From Stenomitos frigidus_A (lineage in GTDB: Bacteria; Cyanobacteriota; Cyanobacteriia; Leptolyngbyales; Leptolyngbyaceae), in NCBI RefSeq assembly GCF_963877135.1, contig NZ_CAWNSW010000092.1, positions 1-64,000 on the forward strand: a stretch of DNA of 64,000 bases. Reading direction: 5' to 3'. The notes under the pieces were generated by a model, which had not been told where the DNA came from, searched no databases, and saw nothing but the letters and a program-made list of their open reading frames with translations. The position numbers and the translations under genes are program-made. Below, one piece after another: positions 45,652-54,670 of the stretch (the first letter of the stretch is position 1; every line of letters begins with the position of its first letter).

Positions 45652-45827
45652 AGAACAGGCATGAAATAGATAGTGGTTATGTCGTTCTCCTACCATCGCA
45701 CTAAGCTAACCAACCGATAACACTGGCGAACCAGCCCTCCGTACCAAAGGTGATGCCTAGTTAGGAAGATGCAATCTCGTTCGCCGCTTTCTACGGTAGA
45801 GAGGTGCCACGCTTTGAGTAGCATCAC

Positions 45828-46016
45828 ATGATTTATACACCTGACATACCACTTCCCATGCCTGAGCCACCCAGCCCTGGTCCAGGCCCCATCCCTGAGC
45901 CGATTCCTGGACCTGTCCCTGAACCAATTCCTGGACCTGTCCCTGAACCTGTGCCGGGAACGATTCCACAAACCGTACCTGGGACAATTCCACAGACGAT
46001 TCCAGAGCCGGTTTAA
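45828..46016 (+). CDS. Proline-rich repeat mini-protein
   Basis: The 62 residues are almost all P, E, I, G, V, Q and T in a regular alternation (PEPIPGPVPEPIPGPVPEPV). Two similar DNA repeat units, about 24-30 nt, produce it. The minus strand also has long open frames, a result of the same repeats, so the coding strand is not certain. Similar proline-rich mini-proteins occur in cyanobacteria by my memory of the group; no function is known. Its stop lies 153 nt before ychF. Confidence 0.4.
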   Translation: MIYTPDIPLPMPEPPSPGPGPIPEPIPGPVPEPIPGPVPEPVPGTIPQTVPGTIPQTIPEPV

Positions 46017-46169
46017 TCAGGGTGCTTGAGTTTCAAATCTAGGGGGCGAAGATTTTAGATTGGGGTAATCGATCGGAAAAATTGACCGAAAACCTACAAT
46101 GATGATTAGTGCTGATTTGACTCAGCAAACTGTTTCCTCTGAAATCACCCAATCTAACTTCTAAAATCG

Positions 46170-47261
46170 ATGCTGAGAGCCGGGATTGTTGGACTGCCCA
46201 ACGTCGGAAAATCTACTTTGTTCAACGCGCTGGTTGCCAATGCTAAAGCGCAAGCTGCCAACTTTCCCTTTTGTACGATCGAGCCGAATGTGGGGGTGGT
46301 TTCTGTTCCTGATGAGCGGCTGCAAGTGTTGGCAAAAATATCGAGTTCGGCGGAAATCGTGCCCACACGCGTCGAGTTTGTCGATATTGCTGGCCTGGTG
46401 AAAGGAGCCAGCCAGGGCGAAGGCTTAGGCAACCAGTTTTTGGCAAATATCCGTGAAGTGGATGCGATCGTTCACGTGGTTCGCTGCTTTGACGATGACG
46501 ATATTATTCACGTGTCTGGATCTGTAGACCCGGCACGTGATATTGAGGTGATTAACCTGGAGCTGGCTCTTGCAGACTTGGGGCAAATTGAAAAACGGAT
46601 CGATCGCGCCCGTAAGCAAGCGCGTGGCAACAAAGACTTGCAGGTCGAAGTCGATGCGTTGGAAAAACTAACGGCAGTCCTCAACGAAGGCAAGCCTGCC
46701 CGTCAGGTAAGCCTTAACGAAGACGAAGAAGCTGCCATCAAAGCGCTGGGGCTGCTAACCCGCAAGCCCATTATCTATGCCACGAACGTCTCGGAAGATG
46801 ACCTGGCGACGGGCAACGCCTGGGTCGAGGAAGTGCGCACGATCGCTGCTGCCGAAAACGCCCAGGTCGTGATTATTTCTGCACAGGTCGAATCTGAGCT
46901 GGTCGATATTCCCGAAGTCGATCGCGCCGATTTTCTCGAATCCCTCGGTGTTCAGGAAGGTGGGCTCAAATCGCTCATTCGCGCGACTTACGAGTTGCTT
47001 GGGCTCCGTACCTACTTCACAACGGGGCCCAAAGAAACGCGTGCCTGGACGATTCACGCGGGAATGCTTGCGCCTCAAGCCGCAGGCGTCATTCACACAG
47101 ATTTTGAACGTGGCTTTATTCGTGCTGAAACGGTTGCCTATAAAGACCTGACAACCACTGGCTCGATGAGCGCTGCCAAAGAAAAAGGGCTGGTGCGCAG
47201 CGAAGGCAAAGAATACGTTGTGCAGGAAGGTGACGTATTGCTGTTCCGCTTTAATGTATAG
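46170..47261 (+). CDS. ychF: Redox-regulated ATPase YchF
   Basis: YchF is an Obg-family P-loop NTPase that prefers ATP and associates with ribosomes. The protein has 363 residues. G1 is GLPNVGKST (7-15), G3 is in VDIAGLVKGAS, and the altered G4 is NVSE as usual for YchF. The TGS domain lies near the C terminus (about 280-360, ending VLLFRFNV). The length matches the family exactly. Confidence 0.95.
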   Translation: MLRAGIVGLPNVGKSTLFNALVANAKAQAANFPFCTIEPNVGVVSVPDERLQVLAKISSSAEIVPTRVEFVDIAGLVKGASQGEGLGNQFLANIREVDAIVHVVRCFDDDDIIHVSGSVDPARDIEVINLELALADLGQIEKRIDRARKQARGNKDLQVEVDALEKLTAVLNEGKPARQVSLNEDEEAAIKALGLLTRKPIIYATNVSEDDLATGNAWVEEVRTIAAAENAQVVIISAQVESELVDIPEVDRADFLESLGVQEGGLKSLIRATYELLGLRTYFTTGPKETRAWTIHAGMLAPQAAGVIHTDFERGFIRAETVAYKDLTTTGSMSAAKEKGLVRSEGKEYVVQEGDVLLFRFNV

Positions 47262-47632
47262 AGAATGCGATCACCCTTCCACAGGGTGAGAGTTGGGCGT
47301 GAGCTGGTTGAGCCATCTTTTTGGGTCAACCCAGGTTTTGTGCTACATCTAGAGGCTGTTTGGGCATGCTATACCTGTTGCGGCTCAAGACATTGGGATC
47401 AAAGGGAAGATGCCGTCATTGACCGGGGTTCCAGCCGTCCATTCCGTTCTGGTCCATACGGTGATTGAGATAGCGCAAGACAGCCGCTTTGCACCGTATT
47501 GCTTTGATGAACAACTCATGGATGCCAGCGTGACGAGTACGTAGCTTCTGGATTTGGTGGAACGACTGGTTGCTCAACCAGTATTCCTCAAGAGGTGCTA
47601 AGCCCTTCTCATGAACAACAGACACGTTAGAC
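47262..47632. other. 371-nt gap between ychF and the GGDEF-EAL gene
   Basis: An imperfect hairpin (TCACCCT/AGGGTGA at about 47271-47289) follows ychF. Minus-strand frames here have no family match. The GGDEF-EAL promoter must lie here. Nothing else is visible. Confidence 0.5.
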
Positions 47633-49438
47633 ATGACTAAAGCAGATATTCTTGTGGTTGACGATACGCCTGTCAACCTGCGACTCCTTTCGTCTATGTT
47701 GACTAAAGAAGGATATGAGGTACGTCAGGCGCTTAGTGGCAAAATGGCGCTAACAGCCGTTCGAGTTGTGCCGCCAGACTTAATTCTGCTCGACATTATG
47801 ATGCCCGAAATGGATGGCTATGTGGTCTGTGAGGCGTTGAAAGCAAACCCAGACACTGCCAGTATTCCAGTCATTTTTTTAAGCGCTCTCAGTGAGGGTT
47901 TGGACAAAGCAAAGGCTTTTATAGTGGGCGGGGCAGACTACATCATGAAGCCTTTTCAGTTAGAAGAGGTGCTGTCGCGGGTGCAAAACCAGCTGGCCTT
48001 AAGGGCTGCCGCAATCAGCAATGAACAGTTCAGTGCGCAGCTAGAGGAACGTGTTAAAGAGCGGACTCACCAACTCGAACTGGCTAATCGTGAACTCCAG
48101 CGTGAAATGATCGAGCGCAAAGTGCTTCAAGCTCAACTGTTAGAGATGGCGCACCACGATGCACTCACAGGCCTACCGAATCGTGCATTGTTTATTGAGC
48201 GCACAAAACAAGCGCTTGCTGCCAACAAAGCAGAAGCAACCGCCTGCTTTGCCGTACTGTTTCTGGATTGCGATCGCTTCAAAGTGGTCAATGATTCTCT
48301 GGGTCACTTCATCGGCGATCAGCTTTTAATAGCGATAGCCCATCGTCTCGAAGCAGCCCTACCCCTTTATGCCACCCTTGCGCGCCTTGGCGGCGATGAG
48401 TTTACGGTGCTGTTGACGGAGTTTGCCCATTTGGACAGTCTGATACAGACGGTTCATCAAATTCTGGATGCGTTTACCAAACCGTTTCAGTTGAAAAGTC
48501 ACGAGGTTTTTATTACCGCGAGCATTGGCATTGCGATCGGCAACGCAGACTATAGCCAGCCAGAACATATTTTGCGTGATGCAGATATGGCAATGTATCG
48601 TGCTAAAGCGTCTGGAAACACGTCTTATCAGATTTTTGACCCCACGCTGCACCATCTTGCATTACAGCGGCTACAGCTCGAAATCGACTTGCGCAAAGCG
48701 CTACAGCAGCAGGAATTCATCGTTCACTACCAGCCGATTGTGGCGATCGCAACGGGCAACATCGTTGGCTTTGAAGCACTCGTGCGCTGGCTCCATCCTC
48801 AGCAAGGGTTAATTTCGCCAGCCACCTTTATTCCCATTGCTGAAGAAACGGGTTTAATCTCACAAATTGGGCATTGGGTATTGCACCAGGCCTGTCAACA
48901 ATTGCAACAATGGCAAGATGAAAAATTGACTACTTTTCCACTCACCATGAGTGTGAATGTATCGGCACACCAATTTGCACAAGCTGATTTAGTAGAGCAA
49001 ATTGATCACATACTTGCCGCAACTCAGCTTACACCGCAACAGCTGAAGCTAGAAATCACCGAAAGCGCCATTATGGAAAATGCTCAAGCCGCAGGGAGCA
49101 TCCTACAAGCATTGCGAAAACAGCAGATTCAACTCAGTATTGATGATTTTGGCACTGGCTATTCATCGCTGAGCTATTTACATTCCTTTCCCGTAGATAC
49201 GCTTAAGATCGATCGCTCCTTTATTAAACAAATGGGCGAACATTCAGATAGCTTAGGCCTGGTTCCTTTAATCATCAACATTGCCCAAAAAATGGGAATG
49301 ACGGTTGTGGCAGAAGGTATTGAAACCCAAACGCAGCTTGATCATCTTAAGGCTTTAAACTGTGATTTTGGGCAAGGCTTTCTCTTTTTCAAACCGCTAG
49401 AGCCAGACAAAGTCAGTGCTTTATTCTCCTCAAAGTGA
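47633..49438 (+). CDS. REC-GGDEF-EAL two-component c-di-GMP regulator
   Basis: The protein has 601 residues. The receiver domain (1-120) has acidic D10-D11, phosphoacceptor D54 and K106. A coiled coil (about 130-172) couples it to a GGDEF domain (about 173-335) with intact RLGGDEF (251-257), and to an EAL domain (about 350-600) with EALVRW (381-386). The GGDEF lacks the RxxD inhibitory site upstream of the signature. Both synthase and phosphodiesterase motifs look complete, so net activity cannot be called. No cognate histidine kinase is adjacent. Confidence 0.93.
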   Translation: MTKADILVVDDTPVNLRLLSSMLTKEGYEVRQALSGKMALTAVRVVPPDLILLDIMMPEMDGYVVCEALKANPDTASIPVIFLSALSEGLDKAKAFIVGGADYIMKPFQLEEVLSRVQNQLALRAAAISNEQFSAQLEERVKERTHQLELANRELQREMIERKVLQAQLLEMAHHDALTGLPNRALFIERTKQALAANKAEATACFAVLFLDCDRFKVVNDSLGHFIGDQLLIAIAHRLEAALPLYATLARLGGDEFTVLLTEFAHLDSLIQTVHQILDAFTKPFQLKSHEVFITASIGIAIGNADYSQPEHILRDADMAMYRAKASGNTSYQIFDPTLHHLALQRLQLEIDLRKALQQQEFIVHYQPIVAIATGNIVGFEALVRWLHPQQGLISPATFIPIAEETGLISQIGHWVLHQACQQLQQWQDEKLTTFPLTMSVNVSAHQFAQADLVEQIDHILAATQLTPQQLKLEITESAIMENAQAAGSILQALRKQQIQLSIDDFGTGYSSLSYLHSFPVDTLKIDRSFIKQMGEHSDSLGLVPLIINIAQKMGMTVVAEGIETQTQLDHLKALNCDFGQGFLFFKPLEPDKVSALFSSK

Positions 49439-49601
49439 CACTGATTGCAAAGTGGCTGCGTCTTCAGTAAAGCTCACTAGATAGGGATACATGCTATTGA
49501 TTAATGAAGACTATAAGGCACCATTGGATACAACTAGCAATCATTGAGCGATCGGTTTCTAGCGCTGTGTCTACCCGCACTCACGTAATGCTTATGTTGA
49601 A

Positions 49602-52600
49602 TTACCCTTCACCAAAAATATCTAACTGTTCGATCGGTTGATCTATTGGATAGGCCTGACCATTCTTTTCACGGGTTGAATGACTCGTCTGGCCGCCTTT
49701 GCGTAACCCGATCGCAATCTTGCTGTGCTTTTCAATTTGTCCCATCACCTGCCGTGCCCGTTGGATGACGGATGCAGGCAAACCTGCTAACCGTCCAGCT
49801 TCGATGCCGTAGGAGCGATCGGCTCCACCAGGCTGTACCTTATGCAGAAAAATAATTTGGTCGGGTAATTCTTTGACGACCACCTGATAGTTCGCAACAT
49901 TCGGCAGAATCGACGCTAGCTCGTTGAGTTCGTGGTAATGAGTCGCAAAGATCGTGCGCGCACGAATTTCGGTTGCCAGATGTTCAGCAACCGCCCACGC
50001 GATCGACAGCCCATCAAACGTTGCTGTGCCACGACCAATCTCATCCAAGAGCACCAGCGATCGTGGTGTGGCGTGATTCAAAATATTGGCCGTTTCGTTC
50101 ATTTCTACCATGAAGGTAGACTGCCCCGTTGCCAGGTCATCGACTGCGCCAACACGGGTAAAAATGCGATCGCAAAGACCCAGTTTTGCAGTCTGTGCAG
50201 GCACGAAGCTACCCACCTGCGCCATGAGTTGAATCAACCCGACCTGACGGAGGTAGCAGCTTTTGCCACTGGCGTTGGGGCCGGTGAGGACGATGAGGTC
50301 GGGTGGGGGGAGAGGATTGAAGGGTGGGGAAGGAGAGTTTTGAGTTTTGAGTTTTGAGTTTTGAGTTTTGAGTTTTGAGTTTTGAGTTTTGAGTTCGGAG
50401 TTCGGAGTTTCACTCTCTGTTTCTCCGGCTAACCGCTGACGGCTGACGGCTGACGGCTGATTGCTGACTACTGACCGCTGACGGCTGACCGCTGACGGCT
50501 GACCGCTGATTGCTCCCTCTCCACTACCCAACGCCGTGTCATTCGGTACAAAGAAACCTGCTGGCAACGATTGCTCGACTACTGGATGACGGCCTTCAAG
50601 GAGACAAACCTCGCGGCTAGGGGCGATCGCAGGCCGGCAGTAACCTTGATAGACAGCCACTTCTGCTAAACCGCAAAGCACATCGATCGCAGCGATCGAC
50701 CGTGCCACCGTACGAATCAGTTCGGCTTGTTCACCCACCTGCGATCGCAACTCAGCGAAAATTTCGTATTCCAGATGGTTCAGGCTGTCTTGTGCCAGTT
50801 GGATGCGGTTTTCTCGCTCTTTCAGGTCTTGGGTGATATAACGCTCTTCATTGGTTAGAGTCTGTTTACGGGTATAACCATCGGGCACCTGCTGTCCTGC
50901 TTTGGCACGGGAAATGCTGATGTAGTAGCCAAAGGTTTTGTTGTAGCCTACCTTTAGTGTGGAAACGCCTGTGCGCTCGCGTTCCACCGCTTCCAGGTTT
51001 TTAATCCAGTGTTGATCTGCTTCCACCTGCTGTCGCAATTCGTCTAATTGGGCGTTAATCCCCGATCGAATCAGGTTGCCGTCCGTCAGGTAAAGCGGTG
51101 GTGTCTCGACCAGATGAGCGTGGAGATGTTGACCCAGATGTTCCAGAATCGGCGGCACGGTCTGGAGATCTTGCAAGTAGCGCGATCGCGTTTTCTCCAC
51201 CAAGCGCCCCAAATCAGGAAGCTTGTCGAGCGAATCTGCCAGCGCCACCAGATCACGCGCATTGGCAGTGCCCGATCCCGCACGACCAGCCAACCGCTCT
51301 AGATCGTAGATTTGCTTGAGCAGGCGCTGTAGGGTCTGGCGCAAGGAACCGTTTTCGACCAGTTCCGCGATCGTGTCCTGGCGATCGTGAATCGGTGTCA
51401 ACTGAAGCAACGGCTGCAGGAGCCATCGCCTGAGTGCCCGACTGCCCATTGCCGTTACGGTTTTGTCGAGTGCCCACAAGAGCGACCCGTGATAGGTGCC
51501 ATCCCTTGCCGTCTGGGTAATTTCCAGGTTACGGCGCGTCTGATGGTCAATCACCAAATACTCCGTCAGCGTGTAGGTACACAGTGGCTGCAAAGGAAAC
51601 GTCTTAAGCGCAGAAGGATGGATAAGAGACGATGTTTTACCGTCACGCTGATCATCAGCTTCTTTCTTTTTATCCTTTCCCCTTTCCCCTTCCTCCTTTC
51701 CCCCTTCGCCCTTACCCTTTCCCATGTCTTTTTCGGTGCTGGTTTCGACATACTCCAACAGCCCGCCTGCGGCTCGCACGGCTAACGGCAAATGCTCGCA
51801 GCCCATACCTTCCAGCGATCGCACCCGAAAGCGTTGCAGCAGCCGATACCGCGCCTCGGAGAGGACAAAGGGAGCCTGCGATCGCAGCGTGTAGCAGAAC
51901 TGAGACGGCAGGCACTCAGGCAAATGGTCTGATTTTTCTCCGGGGCGTAGCAGGCTGACCAGATCGGGAGCGTTGGTGGGGAACAGCACTTCTGAGGGCT
52001 GTAGCCGCATTAATTCTTGAGTGAGCTGCTCTAAATCTTGTGACTGCGTGGTCAAAAATTCGCCGGTGGAGACATCGGCATACGCTAAGCCCCAATGATT
52101 CCCGGCAAGTACGACTGCTGCTAGGAAGTTATTGCGACGGGCATTCAGCATCCCTTCTTCCAGGATGGTGCCGGGCGTGATCACGCGAGTGATTTCGCGT
52201 CGCACCAGTTGTCCTTGCGCATCGGCAGCGTCTTCCATCTGATCGCACACGGCGATCGCAAAGCCCTTCTCCACTAACAAGGCGCAGTAGCGATCGAGCG
52301 CGTGATGAGGAATGCCTGCCAGGGGTACTTTACCGACATCCTTACCCGCATCCTTTGCCGTCAAAATCAGCTCTAGCTCGCGGGCAATCGCGATCGCATC
52401 CTGAAAAAACGTCTCAAAAAAGTCTCCGACGCGATACAGGAGCAACGCATGAGGGTGCTGGTCTTTCAGCTCCACATAGTGCCGGATCATCGGCGTGAGC
52501 AAGGCACGATCGACCGATCGATGATCGGCGTAGCGCACCGCATGTTTCACTAAGCGTTCTGGCAACCCATCAGTGAGTTCGGAGGTAGAGGCAGCATCCG

Positions 52601-52604
52601 TCAT
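49602..52604 (-). CDS. mutS: DNA mismatch repair protein MutS with repeat-encoded insertions
   Basis: MutS detects mismatches and recruits MutL. The protein has 1000 residues, versus about 850-890 for most bacterial MutS. The mismatch-binding F62-x-E64 motif lies in GDFFETF, and the Walker A motif is GPNASGKS (775-782). Two insertions explain the size. One at about 290-330 is Lys/Glu/Gly-rich, encoded by a polypyrimidine (+ strand) tract at 51620-51725. The other at about 690-765 is encoded by 7-nt tandem repeats (GCTGACG at 50435-50514 and GAGTTTT at 50335-50404) and reads as repeated KTQNSKL. Both are outside conserved domains. The neighbours are unrelated. Confidence 0.95.
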   Translation of the reverse strand: MTDAASTSELTDGLPERLVKHAVRYADHRSVDRALLTPMIRHYVELKDQHPHALLLYRVGDFFETFFQDAIAIARELELILTAKDAGKDVGKVPLAGIPHHALDRYCALLVEKGFAIAVCDQMEDAADAQGQLVRREITRVITPGTILEEGMLNARRNNFLAAVVLAGNHWGLAYADVSTGEFLTTQSQDLEQLTQELMRLQPSEVLFPTNAPDLVSLLRPGEKSDHLPECLPSQFCYTLRSQAPFVLSEARYRLLQRFRVRSLEGMGCEHLPLAVRAAGGLLEYVETSTEKDMGKGKGEGGKEEGERGKDKKKEADDQRDGKTSSLIHPSALKTFPLQPLCTYTLTEYLVIDHQTRRNLEITQTARDGTYHGSLLWALDKTVTAMGSRALRRWLLQPLLQLTPIHDRQDTIAELVENGSLRQTLQRLLKQIYDLERLAGRAGSGTANARDLVALADSLDKLPDLGRLVEKTRSRYLQDLQTVPPILEHLGQHLHAHLVETPPLYLTDGNLIRSGINAQLDELRQQVEADQHWIKNLEAVERERTGVSTLKVGYNKTFGYYISISRAKAGQQVPDGYTRKQTLTNEERYITQDLKERENRIQLAQDSLNHLEYEIFAELRSQVGEQAELIRTVARSIAAIDVLCGLAEVAVYQGYCRPAIAPSREVCLLEGRHPVVEQSLPAGFFVPNDTALGSGEGAISGQPSAVSRQRSVVSNQPSAVSRQRLAGETESETPNSELKTQNSKLKTQNSKLKTQNSPSPPFNPLPPPDLIVLTGPNASGKSCYLRQVGLIQLMAQVGSFVPAQTAKLGLCDRIFTRVGAVDDLATGQSTFMVEMNETANILNHATPRSLVLLDEIGRGTATFDGLSIAWAVAEHLATEIRARTIFATHYHELNELASILPNVANYQVVVKELPDQIIFLHKVQPGGADRSYGIEAGRLAGLPASVIQRARQVMGQIEKHSKIAIGLRKGGQTSHSTREKNGQAYPIDQPIEQLDIFGEG
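50335..50404 (-). repeat. Tandem GAGTTTT tract inside mutS
   Basis: Eight perfect GAGTTTT units are followed by two GAGTTCG units. On the coding strand AAAACTC is read in three phases, giving the 7-residue period KTQNSKL. Seven nt is not a multiple of three, so loss or gain of a single unit would shift the frame before the ATPase domain. Confidence 0.97.
50435..50514 (-). repeat. Tandem GCTGACG tract inside mutS
   Basis: About eleven degenerate 7-nt units (GCTGACG, GCTGATT, GCTGACC) are in frame, encoding the QPSAVSRQR period. It lies just upstream, in coding direction, of the GAGTTTT tract. Confidence 0.9.
51620..51725 (-). repeat. Polypyrimidine-rich insert in mutS
   Basis: On the plus strand this is a run of C/T blocks, such as CCTTTCCCCTTTCCCC. 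On the coding strand it is purine-rich, encoding KGKGEGGKEEGERGKDKKK. It could form triplex (H-DNA) structure. Confidence 0.8.
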
Positions 52605-52939
52605 GAATCAACGCCAAGGCACAGGTCTTCCATAGACTCTATCGCAAGAGTCGTAAGAGTTTCCGTTCGTTCGTGCCAAGTAACGATGTCAGCGATGAAA
52701 CCGCTATGAATGCATCCAGCCTGGATCAGAACCGTGTTTCCCCCCAAGCGACGTTTCTATAGTTTTTTAACACTTGATCGAAAAAACAGGCCTTTCCTCA
52801 GTCTGCTGCTAGAGTGAATCATTCTGCAAACCAGCAGGCGATCGCGGCATCTACGTTGAATGGCTCCAAATTAGTTGATCCCAAATGATTGGTATCTTCT
52901 ATACTGCTTTCGTGTCTTAAACTCCTCAACGAGCAAACT
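52605..52939. other. Divergent intergenic region, mutS/GspC-like gene
   Basis: This 335-nt region lies between mutS (minus) and the gene at 52940 (plus) and holds both promoters. No gene or RNA is recognised. Confidence 0.5.
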
Positions 52940-54016
52940 ATGTCTCAGGATGTCAGCACCAGTCAGCGGCTGCTCAAGTCAGCTGATGCGCCACCGTTTT
53001 CAGTCGGGTCCTTTGGCTCCGATGTGCCAGAGGTCGGTAGCTTTCCAGTCGAGTCCTACGCCGATCGTTTAATGGACGATCTGTTTGGCGATGTGGAGCG
53101 GCTGTTAGATAGCGGTGCGAAACTGACCACTGACCCTGTACCGTCAGATGAGCCAACACCCACCTCAAAAGCACCCAAGTTTAATGGGTTTGTTGATCTG
53201 GTGTCGCCGTTGATGCGGCGATCGGAGCTTGATGCCTCGCTAGCGCCAGACGATCAAGACGACGATGCGCTGCTGGCACAGGATACGAGTGAGCGATCGC
53301 TCACTCGAAAGCCCTTGATCCAGAGCGTGCGTGAGTCTGTACGCTCTTACGATCGACTGCTGCTGGGTCTGGGCGCTTTTTCGCTGCTAGCTGTTCTGGC
53401 TACCTGGCTGTTAAGTCAACAGGCACAGCGTCAGGTCGCGCCTATAACAATGGCTCCGCAAACCACCACCAGCAATCCAGCGGCCGCAAACTCTGCAACC
53501 GACAATCAATTTGTCAGCTATCTGCAACAGGCACTTAAGGCGATCGATCAGCAGCAACCCTCTGGTGCGCCATCGCTTGGGGTCAATGGTTTGCCCTCAT
53601 TACCTGCCATACAGCTACCCGGTAGCCCTACCATTCAAACGGCTCCGGGTACAAAGCCAAATAGTGCGACCCGTCCGTCCACAGGCTTATCACGGCTGTA
53701 TGTGCCGATCTATCAAGTCCCACAACCGCAGTCTGGCAGTCTGTCGGTGTCACCCTTGCCTTCTGCTAATACGCCAACCGCCGTTCGCCCACCCATTCCG
53801 CTCTCAATGCCTGGTATTCCGAAGAAACTGGTTGGGGTGCTGGAGTTGGGCGATCGCTCTGCTGCCTTAATCGAAATCAATGGTGTTGCCCAACGCTATC
53901 GTATTGGCGAAAGCATTGCCACCAGCGGTTGGACGTTGGTTGAAGTTTCTAAAGACCAGGCCGTCATTCGTCGTAACGGTGAAGTGCGATCGGTCTTTAT
54001 TGGTCAGAACTTTTAG
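52940..54016 (+). CDS. GspC/PilP-like membrane protein
   Basis: The product has 358 residues from the ATG at 52940. A cytosolic acidic N terminus (about 1-130) is followed by a transmembrane helix at about 140-160 (LLLGLGAFSLLAVLATWLL). A long Pro/Ser/Thr linker (about 170-285) leads to a C-terminal domain (about 290-358) with KKLVGVLELGDRSAALIEI and RYRIGESIATSGWTLVEV. This resembles the GspC homology region or PilP of secretion and type IV pilus systems. A role in pilus or envelope assembly is inference. It is followed by the TIGR04376 gene at 69 nt. Confidence 0.78.
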   Translation: MSQDVSTSQRLLKSADAPPFSVGSFGSDVPEVGSFPVESYADRLMDDLFGDVERLLDSGAKLTTDPVPSDEPTPTSKAPKFNGFVDLVSPLMRRSELDASLAPDDQDDDALLAQDTSERSLTRKPLIQSVRESVRSYDRLLLGLGAFSLLAVLATWLLSQQAQRQVAPITMAPQTTTSNPAAANSATDNQFVSYLQQALKAIDQQQPSGAPSLGVNGLPSLPAIQLPGSPTIQTAPGTKPNSATRPSTGLSRLYVPIYQVPQPQSGSLSVSPLPSANTPTAVRPPIPLSMPGIPKKLVGVLELGDRSAALIEINGVAQRYRIGESIATSGWTLVEVSKDQAVIRRNGEVRSVFIGQNF

Positions 54017-54085
54017 GAGTTGTTAGTTTTGAGTGGTTAGTCGGTTTCTCTAACCACTCAAAACTACTCTTTAGGAGTTTCCCTC

Positions 54086-54661
54086 ATGGGTCTGTTTGAC
54101 GATTTCAGCAAGTTTCTCGAAACGCGGCTTGAGGAGTTCTTGCGCGACAATCCGCAATTGGAATTGCTCGTTTTAGAAGAAAAGCTGCGCGACCAGGAAG
54201 AAGAAACCCTGAAACTGATGACGGATTTGCGGCGAGAAGAGAAAGGGCTTCAGGATGAGATTCTGGCGATCGCTCGCGAAATTCAGCTTTGGCACACCCG
54301 TATCGAAAAAGCCAAAGCGTCTGGACGGCTCGATCTAGCAGAACCCGCTCAGGAGCATGAAGCCAGCCTCTTGCGGCAGGGCAACCAGCGCTGGGGACAG
54401 ATGGAAGTGTTGAAAGAACGCCTTAAGCAGACCCAGCAGTTGCAGCAACAAATCCAGCAGCGCCGCAAAGAAGTACAGGCAAAGGTTGCTCAGGCTCAAG
54501 CCACTCGCGCAACGGCTGCGACAACAGAACAAAAGTGGAACAGTGCTGGCTGGAACCAGATTCCCAACTCATCCAGCAGCGTTGGCGACTTAGAACATCA
54601 GTTTCGCCGCTGGGAAGCTGAAGAAGAGCTACAGGAACTCAAACGTAAAATGGGACGATAG
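54086..54661 (+). CDS. TIGR04376-family coiled-coil protein
   Basis: The 191-residue protein begins MGLFDDFSKFLETRLEEFLRDNPQLEL, the diagnostic start of this cyanobacteria-only family. It is mainly one long coiled coil (about 25-140), with an Ala/Ser linker and a final helix. It is soluble and of unknown function. It probably follows the GspC-like gene in one transcript. It converges on the pilin-like gene with 9 nt between stops. Confidence 0.9.
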   Translation: MGLFDDFSKFLETRLEEFLRDNPQLELLVLEEKLRDQEEETLKLMTDLRREEKGLQDEILAIAREIQLWHTRIEKAKASGRLDLAEPAQEHEASLLRQGNQRWGQMEVLKERLKQTQQLQQQIQQRRKEVQAKVAQAQATRATAATTEQKWNSAGWNQIPNSSSSVGDLEHQFRRWEAEEELQELKRKMGR

Positions 54662-54670
54662 GCGATCGCC

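Noticed and set aside
45757..45993. Minus-strand frames across the proline-rich repeat
   Set aside because: The repeat produces open frames on both strands; the plus frame has a plausible end and better composition, so only it is listed.
47416..47676. 86-codon minus-strand frame overlapping the GGDEF-EAL start
   Set aside because: Its sequence resembles no family and it is antisense to a well-supported start codon.
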